Below, piece by piece: positions 1 through 7,627 of a stretch of 64,000 bases of DNA. The translations under genes were made by a program, and so were the position numbers. The stretch is taken from NCBI RefSeq assembly GCF_003234965.1, contig NZ_QKVK01000003.1, positions 186,001-250,000 of the forward strand, in the 5' to 3' direction. The stretch's first letter is position 1; the number at the start of each line of letters is the position of its first letter. The stretch is from Aestuariivirga litoralis (lineage in GTDB: Bacteria; Pseudomonadota; Alphaproteobacteria; Rhizobiales; Aestuariivirgaceae). The notes under the pieces were generated by a model. That model was not told the DNA's origin. It did not search any database and saw only the letters and a list, made by a program, of their open reading frames with translations.

Positions 1-1514
1 AAGGTGTCGGTCTCGCGCCTGGCGGGCTTGCCGCAACTGGGGCAGTCCACATGCTTCCAGGTCGGGTGATGCTCCAGCGGATTGCCCGGCTTGTCGAAGG
101 TGACATCCTCCGGCAGCGTGACGGGCAGCTGGTCCTTCGGCACCGGCACGATGCCGCAGGCGGCGCAGTGGATGACCGGGATCGGGCAGCCCCAGTAGCG
201 CTGGCGCGAAACGCCCCAGTCGCGCAGGCGGAAATTCACCTTGCGCTCGCCGATGCCCATCTTCTCCATGCGCGTGGCGATCTCTTCCTTCGCCTCCGGC
301 ACGCTCATGCCGTCGAGGAAGTCGGAGTTGATGAGAACGGTATTGTCACCCTCCTTCTCGACGAAGGCCTCGCTGCCGACCTCGAAGGTCGCGGGATCGG
401 TGCCCTTGGGCGCCACCACCGGGATCACCGGCAGCCCGTATTTGCGGGCGAAGTCGAGGTCGCGCTGGTCATGCGCGGGGCAGCCGAAGATCGCGCCCTC
501 GCCATAGCCCATCAGCACGAAGTTCGCCGCATAGACCGGAAGCCTCACGCCGGGGCGGAAGGGATGACGCGCATAGAGGCCCAGCGCATGGCCTTTCTTC
601 TCGGCGCGCTCGATCGTCTCCTCGGAGGTGCCCAGTGCGGCCACTTCGCGGCGGAAGGCGGCAAGACCTGCATCGCTCTCGGAGAGGCGCTTGGCCAGCT
701 CATGGTCGGCGGAGATGGCGCAGAAGCTGGCGCCGAAGATCGTGTCGTGGCGCGTCGTATACACCGTCAGACGCTCGTCCAGCGCCTTGCCGTTCTCGTC
801 TTCCAGCGCAAAGGAGAAACGCATGCCCTCCGAACGGCCGATCCAGTTCTTCTGCATCAGCCGTACTTTTTCGGGCCACTTGTCGAGGCCGTTGAGGGCG
901 GAGAGCAGCTCGTCGGAATAGGCCGTGATCTTCAGGAACCATTGCGCCAGCTCGCGCTTCTCGACCAGCGCACCGGAGCGCCAGCCGCGGCCGTCGATCA
1001 CCTGCTCGTTGGCGAGCACCGTATGGTCGACCGGGTCCCAGTTCACCATCGAGACCTTGCGCTCGACCAGGCCCTTCTTCATGAAGTCGATGAACATCGC
1101 CTGTTCATGCATGTAGTAGCTGGGATCGCAGGTGGCGATCTCGCGGCTCCAGTCGAGTGCGAGCCCCATCGACTGCAGCTGGCGCTTCATGGTGGCGATG
1201 TTGTCGTAGGTCCAGGACTTCGGATGAATGCCGCGGTCGATGGCGGCATTCTCGGCCGGCATGCCGAAGGCGTCCCAGCCCATGGGGTGGAGCACGTTAT
1301 AGCCCAGCGCCCGGCGGAAGCGGGCGATCACGTCGCCCATGGTGTAGTTGCGCACATGGCCCATGTGGATGCGGCCCGAGGGATAGGGGAACATCTCGAG
1401 CACGTAGTACTTGGGGCGCGAGGCATCTTCCTTGGCCTCGAAGCTCTTGTTGTCGGTCCAGTGCTTCTGCCAGCGCGGCTCGGCGTCGCGCGGGTTGTAA
1501 CGTTCGGTGCTCAC
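1..1514 (-). CDS. leuS: Leucyl-tRNA synthetase, N-terminal part (3' end outside window)
   Basis: Class I aminoacyl-tRNA synthetase that charges tRNA-Leu in the cytoplasm. The minus strand reads 504 codons without a stop to the window edge, so the C-terminal half, including the KMSKS loop, is missing here. The HIGH signature appears as HMGH at residues 50-53, followed by the family-typical stretch around [12 protein letters not shown] and a Zn-ribbon-like CPSCG near the truncation. The start is GTG at 1514. The nearest ATG, 10 bases upstream, is out of frame, and an AGGA-type Shine-Dalgarno lies about 12 bases before the GTG. It is divergent from the YggS gene, with about 108 bases between. 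Confidence 0.95.
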   Translation of the reverse strand, partial: MSTERYNPRDAEPRWQKHWTDNKSFEAKEDASRPKYYVLEMFPYPSGRIHMGHVRNYTMGDVIARFRRALGYNVLHPMGWDAFGMPAENAAIDRGIHPKSWTYDNIATMKRQLQSMGLALDWSREIATCDPSYYMHEQAMFIDFMKKGLVERKVSMVNWDPVDHTVLANEQVIDGRGWRSGALVEKRELAQWFLKITAYSDELLSALNGLDKWPEKVRLMQKNWIGRSEGMRFSFALEDENGKALDERLTVYTTRHDTIFGASFCAISADHELAKRLSESDAGLAAFRREVAALGTSEETIERAEKKGHALGLYARHPFRPGVRLPVYAANFVLMGYGEGAIFGCPAHDQRDLDFARKYGLPVIPVVAPKGTDPATFEVGSEAFVEKEGDNTVLINSDFLDGMSVPEAKEEIATRMEKMGIGERKVNFRLRDWGVSRQRYWGCPIPVIHCAACGIVPVPKDQLPVTLPEDVTFDKPGNPLEHHPTWKHVDCPSCGKPARRETDT

Positions 1515-1622
1515 GGGCAGTCATCCTGTCGAAACGGGGAGGGCTTTGCGGCAAGCTGGTACCAGTCCTTGAAAAGCCCTGCAAGCTTGGCCTAAAGCAG
1601 CGTCCTGACAGGAGTTTCCGGC

Positions 1623-2282
1623 ATGGTCCACGAGGGTCTGAAAAAGGTGCTGAACGGGGTGGTGGCAGCCGCCCAGGCGGCGGGCCGGGCTCCCGAAGGC
1701 GTCACCCTGATCGCGGTCTCCAAGACCTTCGACGGGCCCGAGATCGTGCCGGTGATCGAGGCCGGCCAGCGGGTTTTCGGCGAAAACCGGGTGCAGGAGG
1801 CGAAGGCCAAGTGGCCGGCGCTGAAAATGGCCTGGCCGGACGTGGAGCTGCACCTGATCGGCCCCCTCCAGTCCAACAAGGCGGCAGAGGCCGTGCAGCT
1901 TTTCGACGCCATCCATACCGTGGACCGACCCAAGATCGCCGCCGAGATCGCCAAGGAGATGCGGCGTCAGGCAAAGCCGTGCAAGCTCTTCGTCCAGGTC
2001 AACACCGGGCGTGAGCCGCAGAAGGCCGGGATCGATCCCGACCAGGCGGATGCCTTCCTGGCGGCCTGCAAGGAGGCCCACGGCCTCGAAATCTCCGGCC
2101 TGATGTGCATCCCGCCCGCCGATGAGGACCCGACGCCGCATTTCACCCTGCTGGCGGAGATCGCCCGCCGCAACGGGCTTTCCCAGCTCTCCATGGGCAT
2201 GAGCGGCGACTACGCCAAGGCCATCGCCTGCGGCGCCACCCACGTCCGGGTGGGCTCGGCGATCTTCGGCACGCGCGGCTAG
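1623..2282 (+). CDS. yggS: YggS/PLPBP family pyridoxal-phosphate homeostasis protein
   Basis: A 219-residue cytosolic PLP-binding protein of the YggS/PROSC family, with an alanine-racemase-like TIM barrel but no racemase partner domain. The family buffers PLP and affects amino-acid and keto-acid balance. The PLP lysine is K34 in the motif AVSKT. The family signatures GENRVQE, HLIGPLQSNK and the C-terminal SMGMSGDY and VRVGSAIFG (phosphate-binding) are all present. The length is normal. It is a single gene divergent from leuS, followed by a palindrome-rich spacer. Confidence 0.95.
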   Translation: MVHEGLKKVLNGVVAAAQAAGRAPEGVTLIAVSKTFDGPEIVPVIEAGQRVFGENRVQEAKAKWPALKMAWPDVELHLIGPLQSNKAAEAVQLFDAIHTVDRPKIAAEIAKEMRRQAKPCKLFVQVNTGREPQKAGIDPDQADAFLAACKEAHGLEISGLMCIPPADEDPTPHFTLLAEIARRNGLSQLSMGMSGDYAKAIACGATHVRVGSAIFGTRG

Positions 2283-2290
2283 AACGCGAT

Positions 2291-2420
2291 TCGTCTTCTC
2301 CCGCTCCCTTCGGCGGGAGATGCGGGGAAGGATGCACGGTGCTCACGCCGGAGCGCGCGCTCCCTCACCTGCCCCAGCTCCGTTGGGGCCCCCTCCTCTC
2401 CCGCTGCGCAGGAGAGGACG
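2291..2420. repeat. Palindrome-rich intergenic repeat
   Basis: Three hairpins lie in the spacer between convergent YggS and L,D-transpeptidase genes. One is CTCCCGC/GCGGGAG (2298-2304 with 2313-2319). One is GCCCCA/TGGGGC just downstream, around 2370-2388. One is CCTCTCC/GGAGAGG (2395-2401 with 2411-2417). The CTCCC...GGGAG composition resembles the dispersed palindromic elements common between genes in alphaproteobacteria. A similar shorter hairpin occurs at 50785-50801 in another convergent spacer. It could also act as a bidirectional transcription end. Confidence 0.55.
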
Positions 2421-2438
2421 ACCCCTCGCCTCTCCGCC

Positions 2439-2963
2439 CTAAATCCGGATCTTGGTCTTCGGCCCGATCATCCCCAGGATAATTCTCATGTCGCGGGCCG
2501 AAACGGCGACGCAGCCGGCCGTCGGCCCGCCATCGGGCTGGCGGAGGTGGAAGAACACCGCGCTGCCATGCCCCTGCACCCGTGGCCGCTCGTTGTGGGA
2601 CAGTTCCACCACAACGTCATAGAGGTGGTCCGGCCGCTTCATCGTCTCGTGCGAGGTGGCATAGGGGATGCGGACGAGGCGGTTGTAGTTGCGATCGCCC
2701 ACTGTTTCGCACCAGCCGTCATGGTCCCGCATCGCCTGCGCCGCGAGGCGGTTGCGCGGCGGCAGGCCCTTGTCGGCCCGGTAGAAAAGGCGGCGGACCT
2801 GCCAGTCGCCGCGCGGGCTCGCCCCGTCGCCCTCGCGCTTCAGGTAGCGCTTGCCGGAGCGGCCGATGGAGCAGGGAAAGGCCATTTCCCCCACCTTGAG
2901 CAGGCCAGTGGTCGCCCTGGCATTGCGGGTCAGAACGTGGATGGTCTGGACAGTTCTTTTCAC
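2439..2963 (-). CDS. L,D-transpeptidase (YkuD) family protein
   Basis: A 174-residue YkuD-fold protein. The family forms 3-3 cross-links in peptidoglycan or attaches proteins to it, using a cysteine nucleophile. The active-site block is readable: H139 in HGSAVFFH and C151 in GPTAGCVAVS. No signal peptide or membrane segment is visible at the N-terminus (MKRTVQTIHV), which is odd for an enzyme whose substrate is periplasmic. This short form is nonetheless common in alphaproteobacteria. It is divergent from the response-regulator gene, with 107 bases between. Confidence 0.88.
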   Translation of the reverse strand: MKRTVQTIHVLTRNARATTGLLKVGEMAFPCSIGRSGKRYLKREGDGASPRGDWQVRRLFYRADKGLPPRNRLAAQAMRDHDGWCETVGDRNYNRLVRIPYATSHETMKRPDHLYDVVVELSHNERPRVQGHGSAVFFHLRQPDGGPTAGCVAVSARDMRIILGMIGPKTKIRI

Positions 2964-3070
2964 GGGGTCGATTTTTCCAACACTTCGGCCTTGAAAAGGC
3001 CATGTGGCACCCTAACATTCAACCTCGCCGGAGCAAGCGATTTCAAAGACTTCGGGGCACAGGGGGCGCG

Positions 3071-3757
3071 ATGAGCGGCACGAGGAAGATCATCATCGTC
3101 GATGACGACGACATGCTGCGCGAGACGCTCATCGAGCAATTCTCCCTCCATGACGAATTTGCCGTCAGCGAATCTGCAACCGCCACGGCGGGTGTCAAGG
3201 CGGTCAAGGCCGACGCGCCCGACCTCGTCATACTCGACGTGAACCTGCCCGACATGGATGGCCGCGAGGCCTGCAAGATTATCCGCAAGAACGGCTACAA
3301 GGGCCCGGTCATCCTGCTCACCGCCCAGGCCTCCGAGGCCGACACGATCCTGGGGCTGGATGCCGGGGCCAATGACTATGTGACCAAGCCCTTCCGCTTC
3401 GCGGTGCTGCTGGCCCGCATCCGCGCGCACCTCCGCCAGCACGAGCACAGCGAGGATGCGACCTTCAAGGTTGGCCCCTATACCTTCAAGCCCTCGGCCA
3501 AGCTGCTGCTGCGCGACGACAGCAAGAAGATCCGCCTGACCGAGAAGGAAACCGCCATCATCAAGTTCCTGCTGCGCTCCGGCGAGCAGATCGTGGGGCG
3601 CGACGTGCTGCTCCAGGAGGTCTGGGGCTACAATGCCGGGGTCACCACCCACACGCTCGAAACCCATGTCTACCGGCTGCGCCAGAAGATCGAGCGCGAC
3701 CCCTCCCACGCCGAGATCCTGGTCACCGAGGGGGGCGGCTACAAGCTCGTCCCCTAG
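3071..3757 (+). CDS. OmpR/PhoB-family response regulator
   Basis: A 228-residue two-component transcription factor. The receiver domain covers residues about 5-120, with the acidic pocket D11-D13, phospho-acceptor D56 (LDVNLPDMDG), T84 (LLTA) and K106 (TKP). A winged-helix Trans_reg_C DNA-binding domain covers about 130-226, with the typical THTLETHVYRLRQKIE recognition region. The ATG at 3071 is chosen because the longer in-frame reading from 3002 adds non-family residues. No histidine kinase is adjacent. Its placement beside a cNMP-like protein and xthA is a familiar Hyphomicrobiales arrangement. It may correspond to CenR-type regulators, but I cannot confirm that. Confidence 0.93.
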   Translation: MSGTRKIIIVDDDDMLRETLIEQFSLHDEFAVSESATATAGVKAVKADAPDLVILDVNLPDMDGREACKIIRKNGYKGPVILLTAQASEADTILGLDAGANDYVTKPFRFAVLLARIRAHLRQHEHSEDATFKVGPYTFKPSAKLLLRDDSKKIRLTEKETAIIKFLLRSGEQIVGRDVLLQEVWGYNAGVTTHTLETHVYRLRQKIERDPSHAEILVTEGGGYKLVP

Positions 3758-3853
3758 GCCCGTTTCCCGAAAGCTTGGCGGCCCTGCCGCGCTCCTGTAA
3801 ACGAACATTAAAGAACCTAGGGGCGAAAAGAAGCAGGGTCAGGCCGGGGTTTG

Positions 3854-4321
3854 ATGAGCGTTCGAGCAGACGTCGAGACATTGCGCAGCATTCCGATCTT
3901 CTCGGAATGCGATGCCGTGCACCTGCAGCTCCTCGCCTTTTCCGCCGCCCGGCAAAGCTTCGCCGCCGGTGAATTCATCATCCGCCAGGGCAACAGGGGC
4001 ACCGCCGCCTTCCTGATCCTCAGCGGCGAGGCGCGTCTTTCCTCCACCGAGGCGGGGCCGCTGGGCTCGGCCGGCGAGGGGGCCCTCTTGGGCGAGATCG
4101 CGATGATCGGCGAGCGGCCCTATTCAGTGACGGCCACCGCGGTTGAAACCGTCTCCACCGCGCGCATCGACCGCGAACTCTTCATGCGCGTCGCCCGCGA
4201 GTTCCCAGAATTCGGCACGGCCGTCTTCAACGTGCTGGCCCGCCGCCTCGACCATGTGATGGGCGATCTCGATGCCGCCCGCCAGCAATTCGAGAAGGCG
4301 CGCTCCTTCAAGTCGATCTGA
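3854..4321 (+). CDS. Cyclic nucleotide-binding-domain protein (degenerate cassette)
   Basis: A 155-residue protein made of one cNMP-binding beta-roll (about residues 10-125) with a short helical tail and no DNA-binding or kinase domain. The phosphate-binding cassette reads GALLGEIAMIGERPYSVTA (about 76-94). The glutamate E81 is present, but the arginine that normally contacts the cyclic phosphate is replaced by tyrosine (Y90), so ligand binding is doubtful. The ATG at 3854 is preferred to the TTG three bases before it. It lies 96 bases after the response regulator, and its stop codon abuts the stop of convergent xthA. Confidence 0.85.
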   Translation: MSVRADVETLRSIPIFSECDAVHLQLLAFSAARQSFAAGEFIIRQGNRGTAAFLILSGEARLSSTEAGPLGSAGEGALLGEIAMIGERPYSVTATAVETVSTARIDRELFMRVAREFPEFGTAVFNVLARRLDHVMGDLDAARQQFEKARSFKSI

Positions 4322-5131
4322 TCAGGCGGCGGTGAAGCTCGCCATCACCGGCACGTGGTCGGAAGGCTGCTCCCAGCCGCGCGCTTCCTTGAGGATGTCG
4401 ATCTTCCCGCAGTTGGGCGCCAGGCCCGCGGTCGACCAGATGTGGTCGAGCCTTCGGCCGCGATCCGCCGCCAGCCAGTCCCTGGCGCGGTAGCTCCACC
4501 AGGTATAGAGCTTCTGGTCCGCCGGCACGTGCTGGCGCAGCAGGTCCACCCACTTGCCCTTCTTCTGGATGCGCAGCAGGCCCTCGGTCTCGATGGGCGT
4601 GTGGCTGACGACCTTGAGCAGATCCTTGTGGGACCACACGTCATGTTCCAGCGGCGCGATGTTGAGGTCGCCGACGAGGATGCTCTCGTGGCCCTTGGGC
4701 ACGCAGCCCTTGCCGAACCAGGCTTCGAGCTCGTCGATGAACTGGAGCTTGTGGGCGAACTTCTCGTTGATCTTGGGGTCCGGCTCGTCGCCGCCTGCCG
4801 GCACATAGAGATTGTGGATGGTGATGGGCTTCGTGCCTGCCACCGTCACCGAGATGTGGCGGCAATCCTCCTTGCCGCAGAAGGGCTTCGTCGCCTGGGC
4901 GAGGAACGGCCGCCTCGAGACGATGGCGACCCCGTGATAGCCCTTCTGGCCGAACTCGGCGATGTGCTCATAGCCCGCATCGCGGATGGGGCCGGAGGGA
5001 AACTGGCCCTGCGGGCACTTGGTTTCCTGCAGGCACAGCACGTCCGGCTGCCAGCGCTCGAGAAGCTTGGTGACCAGCCCGATGCGGAGACGGACCGAAT
5101 TGATGTTCCAGGTTGCGACCTTGAGGCTCAT
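4322..5131 (-). CDS. xthA: Exodeoxyribonuclease III (AP endonuclease)
   Basis: A 269-residue EEP-superfamily nuclease of base excision repair, which cleaves at abasic sites and trims 3' ends. The visible signature residues are N9/N11 in ATWNINSVR, metal ligand E36 in CLQETK, D-x-N in VGDLNIAP, and the terminal SDHVPV with the catalytic histidine. The length matches E. coli XthA. The stop codon (TGA on the minus strand, bases 4322-4324) directly abuts the stop of the convergent cNMP-domain gene, leaving no spacer for a terminator. Confidence 0.96.
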   Translation of the reverse strand: MSLKVATWNINSVRLRIGLVTKLLERWQPDVLCLQETKCPQGQFPSGPIRDAGYEHIAEFGQKGYHGVAIVSRRPFLAQATKPFCGKEDCRHISVTVAGTKPITIHNLYVPAGGDEPDPKINEKFAHKLQFIDELEAWFGKGCVPKGHESILVGDLNIAPLEHDVWSHKDLLKVVSHTPIETEGLLRIQKKGKWVDLLRQHVPADQKLYTWWSYRARDWLAADRGRRLDHIWSTAGLAPNCGKIDILKEARGWEQPSDHVPVMASFTAA

Positions 5132-5174
5132 GCACCTGCCTTAGCCGCAGTGATGCGCGGCTGGCAAGCCGTCA

Positions 5175-6107
5175 CTATCGCTCAGGGCTGAACACGGTGT
5201 TCCAGTCCTGTTTCATGTCCACCACGTGCCAGCCGCGCTCCGGTGCCTCGGCCAGTGCGGCGACCAGCCTGCCCGTGCTCGCCGTCACCGCGTCATAGGC
5301 ATATTCGCGCGCGCCGTCGGTGTGGTGGACGATGAGCCCGAAACTCGGCCGCGGGTTGCCGATGGTGGTGTATTGCAGCATGGCGTGGTCGCCATCGCTG
5401 TTGCCGTAGCACATGACGGGCCGCCGCCCGATGAACTGGTGGATGCCCGCGGGCTTGGCATGCTTGTCGTTGACGAAGAGGCCCTCCAGCGACTTGGTCA
5501 GTATCGGCACGCCGTCACGCAGTTCGAAGGAGGTCTGCCCGGTCGACCCCACCACGCGCTCGTGCGGAATCCCATAGACGCGCTCCACCCACACCCGCAT
5601 GAAATCCGCGCCGCCACCCGACACGATGAAATTCTTGAAGCCAGAACCCTCGAGCATCCGCAGCACTTCCTGCATCGGCTGGTAGGTGAGATCGTCATAG
5701 CGCCGCCCGAAGCGCGGATGCCGCGCCGCTGCAAGCCAGGCTTCGACGGACTGGCGGAAGGCATCGGTGGTGATGTCCGCATGGCTGTGTGCGATCACCT
5801 CGCGCAGACCCGCATAGCCATCCGCCAGAAGGGGGGCAAGGTCACCCGTCAGGGCTGCCTGCACCATGGTCGACTCCGCGAGCGCAGGCTCCGCCGCTGC
5901 GCGCCGGCGCAATTCATCGAAGCCGAAGGCCGCCTGGAAGGGCACCGGGTTCTCGGGCCACAGCGTGCCGTCATTATCGAAGACCGCGATGCGCTCGGGT
6001 GCCGGGATGAAGTCCGGTGATGCGGTATCCGTCACGCGCGCCACGAAGGCAAGCATGGCGCGCTTTGCGGCGCAGTCGTTCCATGACGGAAGCGGATCGT
6101 CCCTCAT
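5175..6107 (-). CDS. HAD-superfamily phosphatase (phosphoserine-phosphatase-like)
   Basis: A 310-residue HAD hydrolase. Motif I is FDNDGT, with nucleophile D44 and acid/base D46. Motif II is the serine in IVSGGGAD. Motif III is the lysine region around LFVNDKHAKP. Motif IV is GNSDGD. The helical cap between motifs I and II resembles the phosphoserine-phosphatase type, so a small phosphomonoester substrate is likely but not identifiable. A longer reading to 6170 exists. The ATG at 6107 is chosen because it follows the stop of the upstream 2H-phosphoesterase gene with one base between (TGACATG), suggesting translational coupling. No signal peptide is visible. Confidence 0.85.
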   Translation of the reverse strand: MRDDPLPSWNDCAAKRAMLAFVARVTDTASPDFIPAPERIAVFDNDGTLWPENPVPFQAAFGFDELRRRAAAEPALAESTMVQAALTGDLAPLLADGYAGLREVIAHSHADITTDAFRQSVEAWLAAARHPRFGRRYDDLTYQPMQEVLRMLEGSGFKNFIVSGGGADFMRVWVERVYGIPHERVVGSTGQTSFELRDGVPILTKSLEGLFVNDKHAKPAGIHQFIGRRPVMCYGNSDGDHAMLQYTTIGNPRPSFGLIVHHTDGAREYAYDAVTASTGRLVAALAEAPERGWHVVDMKQDWNTVFSPER

Positions 6108-6108
6108 G

Positions 6109-6750
6109 TCAGCGGTCGCGGCAATCATGCAGGTGATGAAGCTTCTTCTGGGCCACGCCATAGTCGCCAAGGTGATAGAGGCTCACCGACACGGCGTGCA
6201 TCGGAAACGCCTCGAAGGGTTCGGCCTTCAGCTGTTCGACGAAGCTGTTGGTGCCGATGCCCACGGTGAGATGCGTATTGTAGTTCTGCCCCGTGCGGGC
6301 GCCGATGAAGCCCTTCACGTAATCCACCGTCGCCTGCCCCACGGCCGCGCCGTCGGGCCGGGGTGCGAAGGCCGATGCCGTGCCGGCCTGCGTGGTGAAA
6401 GGCGAGATCGCATCGATCACCCGCTGCTGCACGCGCCGGAAATCATCCGTCGGCGTGATGACGATGCCGGCAAGCCCCAGCTTCCCGTCACTCAGGGCAT
6501 AGAGGCCCGTCGCCTTGCTCTGCCAGTTGACCGGGCCCGCGTCCCGCAATGCTGCCGAAACAGCCTGCGCGGCATCGGCGAGCCTGGCGCGATCGATGAA
6601 GCACTGGACCAGCGTCACATGCGGGGCATGGTCATCGTCGAGCGCGAAGCCCTGCGGGAAGTCGGCCCGGAGCCGCGCATTCACGGCCCGCGCCCTGGCG
6701 GTTATCTCCGCGTCGGGGTCCATCAGCACGTTGACAGCAATCGGATCCAT
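6109..6750 (-). CDS. 2H phosphoesterase (2'-5' RNA ligase-like) family protein
   Basis: A 213-residue protein with two HxT motifs spaced as in the 2H phosphoesterase superfamily: H44-V-T (HAPHVTL) and H160-L-T (YNTHLTV). The family includes RNA 2'-3' cyclic phosphodiesterases and 2'-5' ligases. The precise substrate here is unknown. It is the upstream gene of a two-gene unit with the HAD phosphatase, which could suggest sequential cleavage of a cyclic or phosphodiester intermediate (inference). No signal sequence is visible. Confidence 0.78.
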   Translation of the reverse strand: MDPIAVNVLMDPDAEITARARAVNARLRADFPQGFALDDDHAPHVTLVQCFIDRARLADAAQAVSAALRDAGPVNWQSKATGLYALSDGKLGLAGIVITPTDDFRRVQQRVIDAISPFTTQAGTASAFAPRPDGAAVGQATVDYVKGFIGARTGQNYNTHLTVGIGTNSFVEQLKAEPFEAFPMHAVSVSLYHLGDYGVAQKKLHHLHDCRDR

Positions 6751-6867
6751 CCCGTCCTCCCGTGAACAACCACAGGATGGAACGCGACGAAGATGGCTGC
6801 AAGCCGCAACGCGCGCCCGACAGGTACGAAGGGGGAGGTCGGCACCCGCCCAGGCGGGTGATTTGCG

Positions 6868-7515
6868 CTATGGCCCGTTCTTGCTGTCGCGCTTGATCTT
6901 GACCACGAAGAGCTTGGGATCGGGCTCGATGCCGGGCTGCAGGTTCTCGAGCGACACGGTGGTCTTGCGCCCCTTGCCGTCCGTGACGATCCACTGCTGC
7001 AGCGCCTTGCGGGCCTGGTCATAGACGAGGGTGAGCTGGCCGCTGCCCAGCGTGTTCTTCTTGTCTTCCACGGTGACGGTGGTCATGCCGTCCTGTTCCT
7101 GGAAATCGAGGATGTTGGTGTCCTTGGCAATGTCCACCTTGTTGCCCAGCACCAGGCGCAGCGGCGTCTGGGACAGCGGGAACTGGTCGCCCTTTTCCTT
7201 CTTCACGTTCTTGATGGTCAGCCAGGTGCCGTCGGAGACGATCAGGAAGGGGTTGGGGGGCGCGTACTCGAAGCGCATCTTGCCCGGCTTCGAGATATAG
7301 AAAATGCCTTGCGACATGTTGCCCTTCGGGCTGATCTGCGTGAACTCGCCCTGCAGGGTCTTGAAGCTGTTGAGGTAATCCGAAATCGCGTTGACCGCGC
7401 CCTGCTGCTCGGGGCTCAGTTTCATGGGCTCCGCGGCGGCGGCCGGAAGGGCGGCCAGCGTGGCAAGGGCCACTCCCAGGAAGGCACGGCGCGAGAGCTG
7501 CAAGAGTGTGGTCAT
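6868..7515 (-). CDS. lolA: LolA-family outer-membrane lipoprotein carrier protein
   Basis: A 215-residue periplasmic carrier that shuttles lipoproteins from the inner membrane to the outer-membrane receptor. The N-terminus has basic residues (LSRRAFLG), a hydrophobic core and an AAA-type signal peptidase site near residue 28. The mature part shows the LolA half-barrel signature, including FKTLQGEFTQ, GIFYISKPGKMRFEY and ISDGTWL-like positions (VSDGTWLTI). It is 112 bases downstream of ftsK on the same strand, a conserved alphaproteobacterial neighbour pair. Confidence 0.93.
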   Translation of the reverse strand: MTTLLQLSRRAFLGVALATLAALPAAAAEPMKLSPEQQGAVNAISDYLNSFKTLQGEFTQISPKGNMSQGIFYISKPGKMRFEYAPPNPFLIVSDGTWLTIKNVKKEKGDQFPLSQTPLRLVLGNKVDIAKDTNILDFQEQDGMTTVTVEDKKNTLGSGQLTLVYDQARKALQQWIVTDGKGRKTTVSLENLQPGIEPDPKLFVVKIKRDSKNGP

Positions 7516-7627
7516 CCTGTTCTTTCCGGATTGGGGCGGCGCAAATCGCCCGGTCTTCTAGGCCATGGCAGGCTTATCCGCAAGAACGGGCCGATTTTGA
7601 GGCAAGTGCCGGAAAATGACGGAAATG

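Noticed and set aside
51-1595. Plus-strand open frame at the left edge
   Set aside because: Antisense to leuS, whose reading has HIGH motif and full family similarity.
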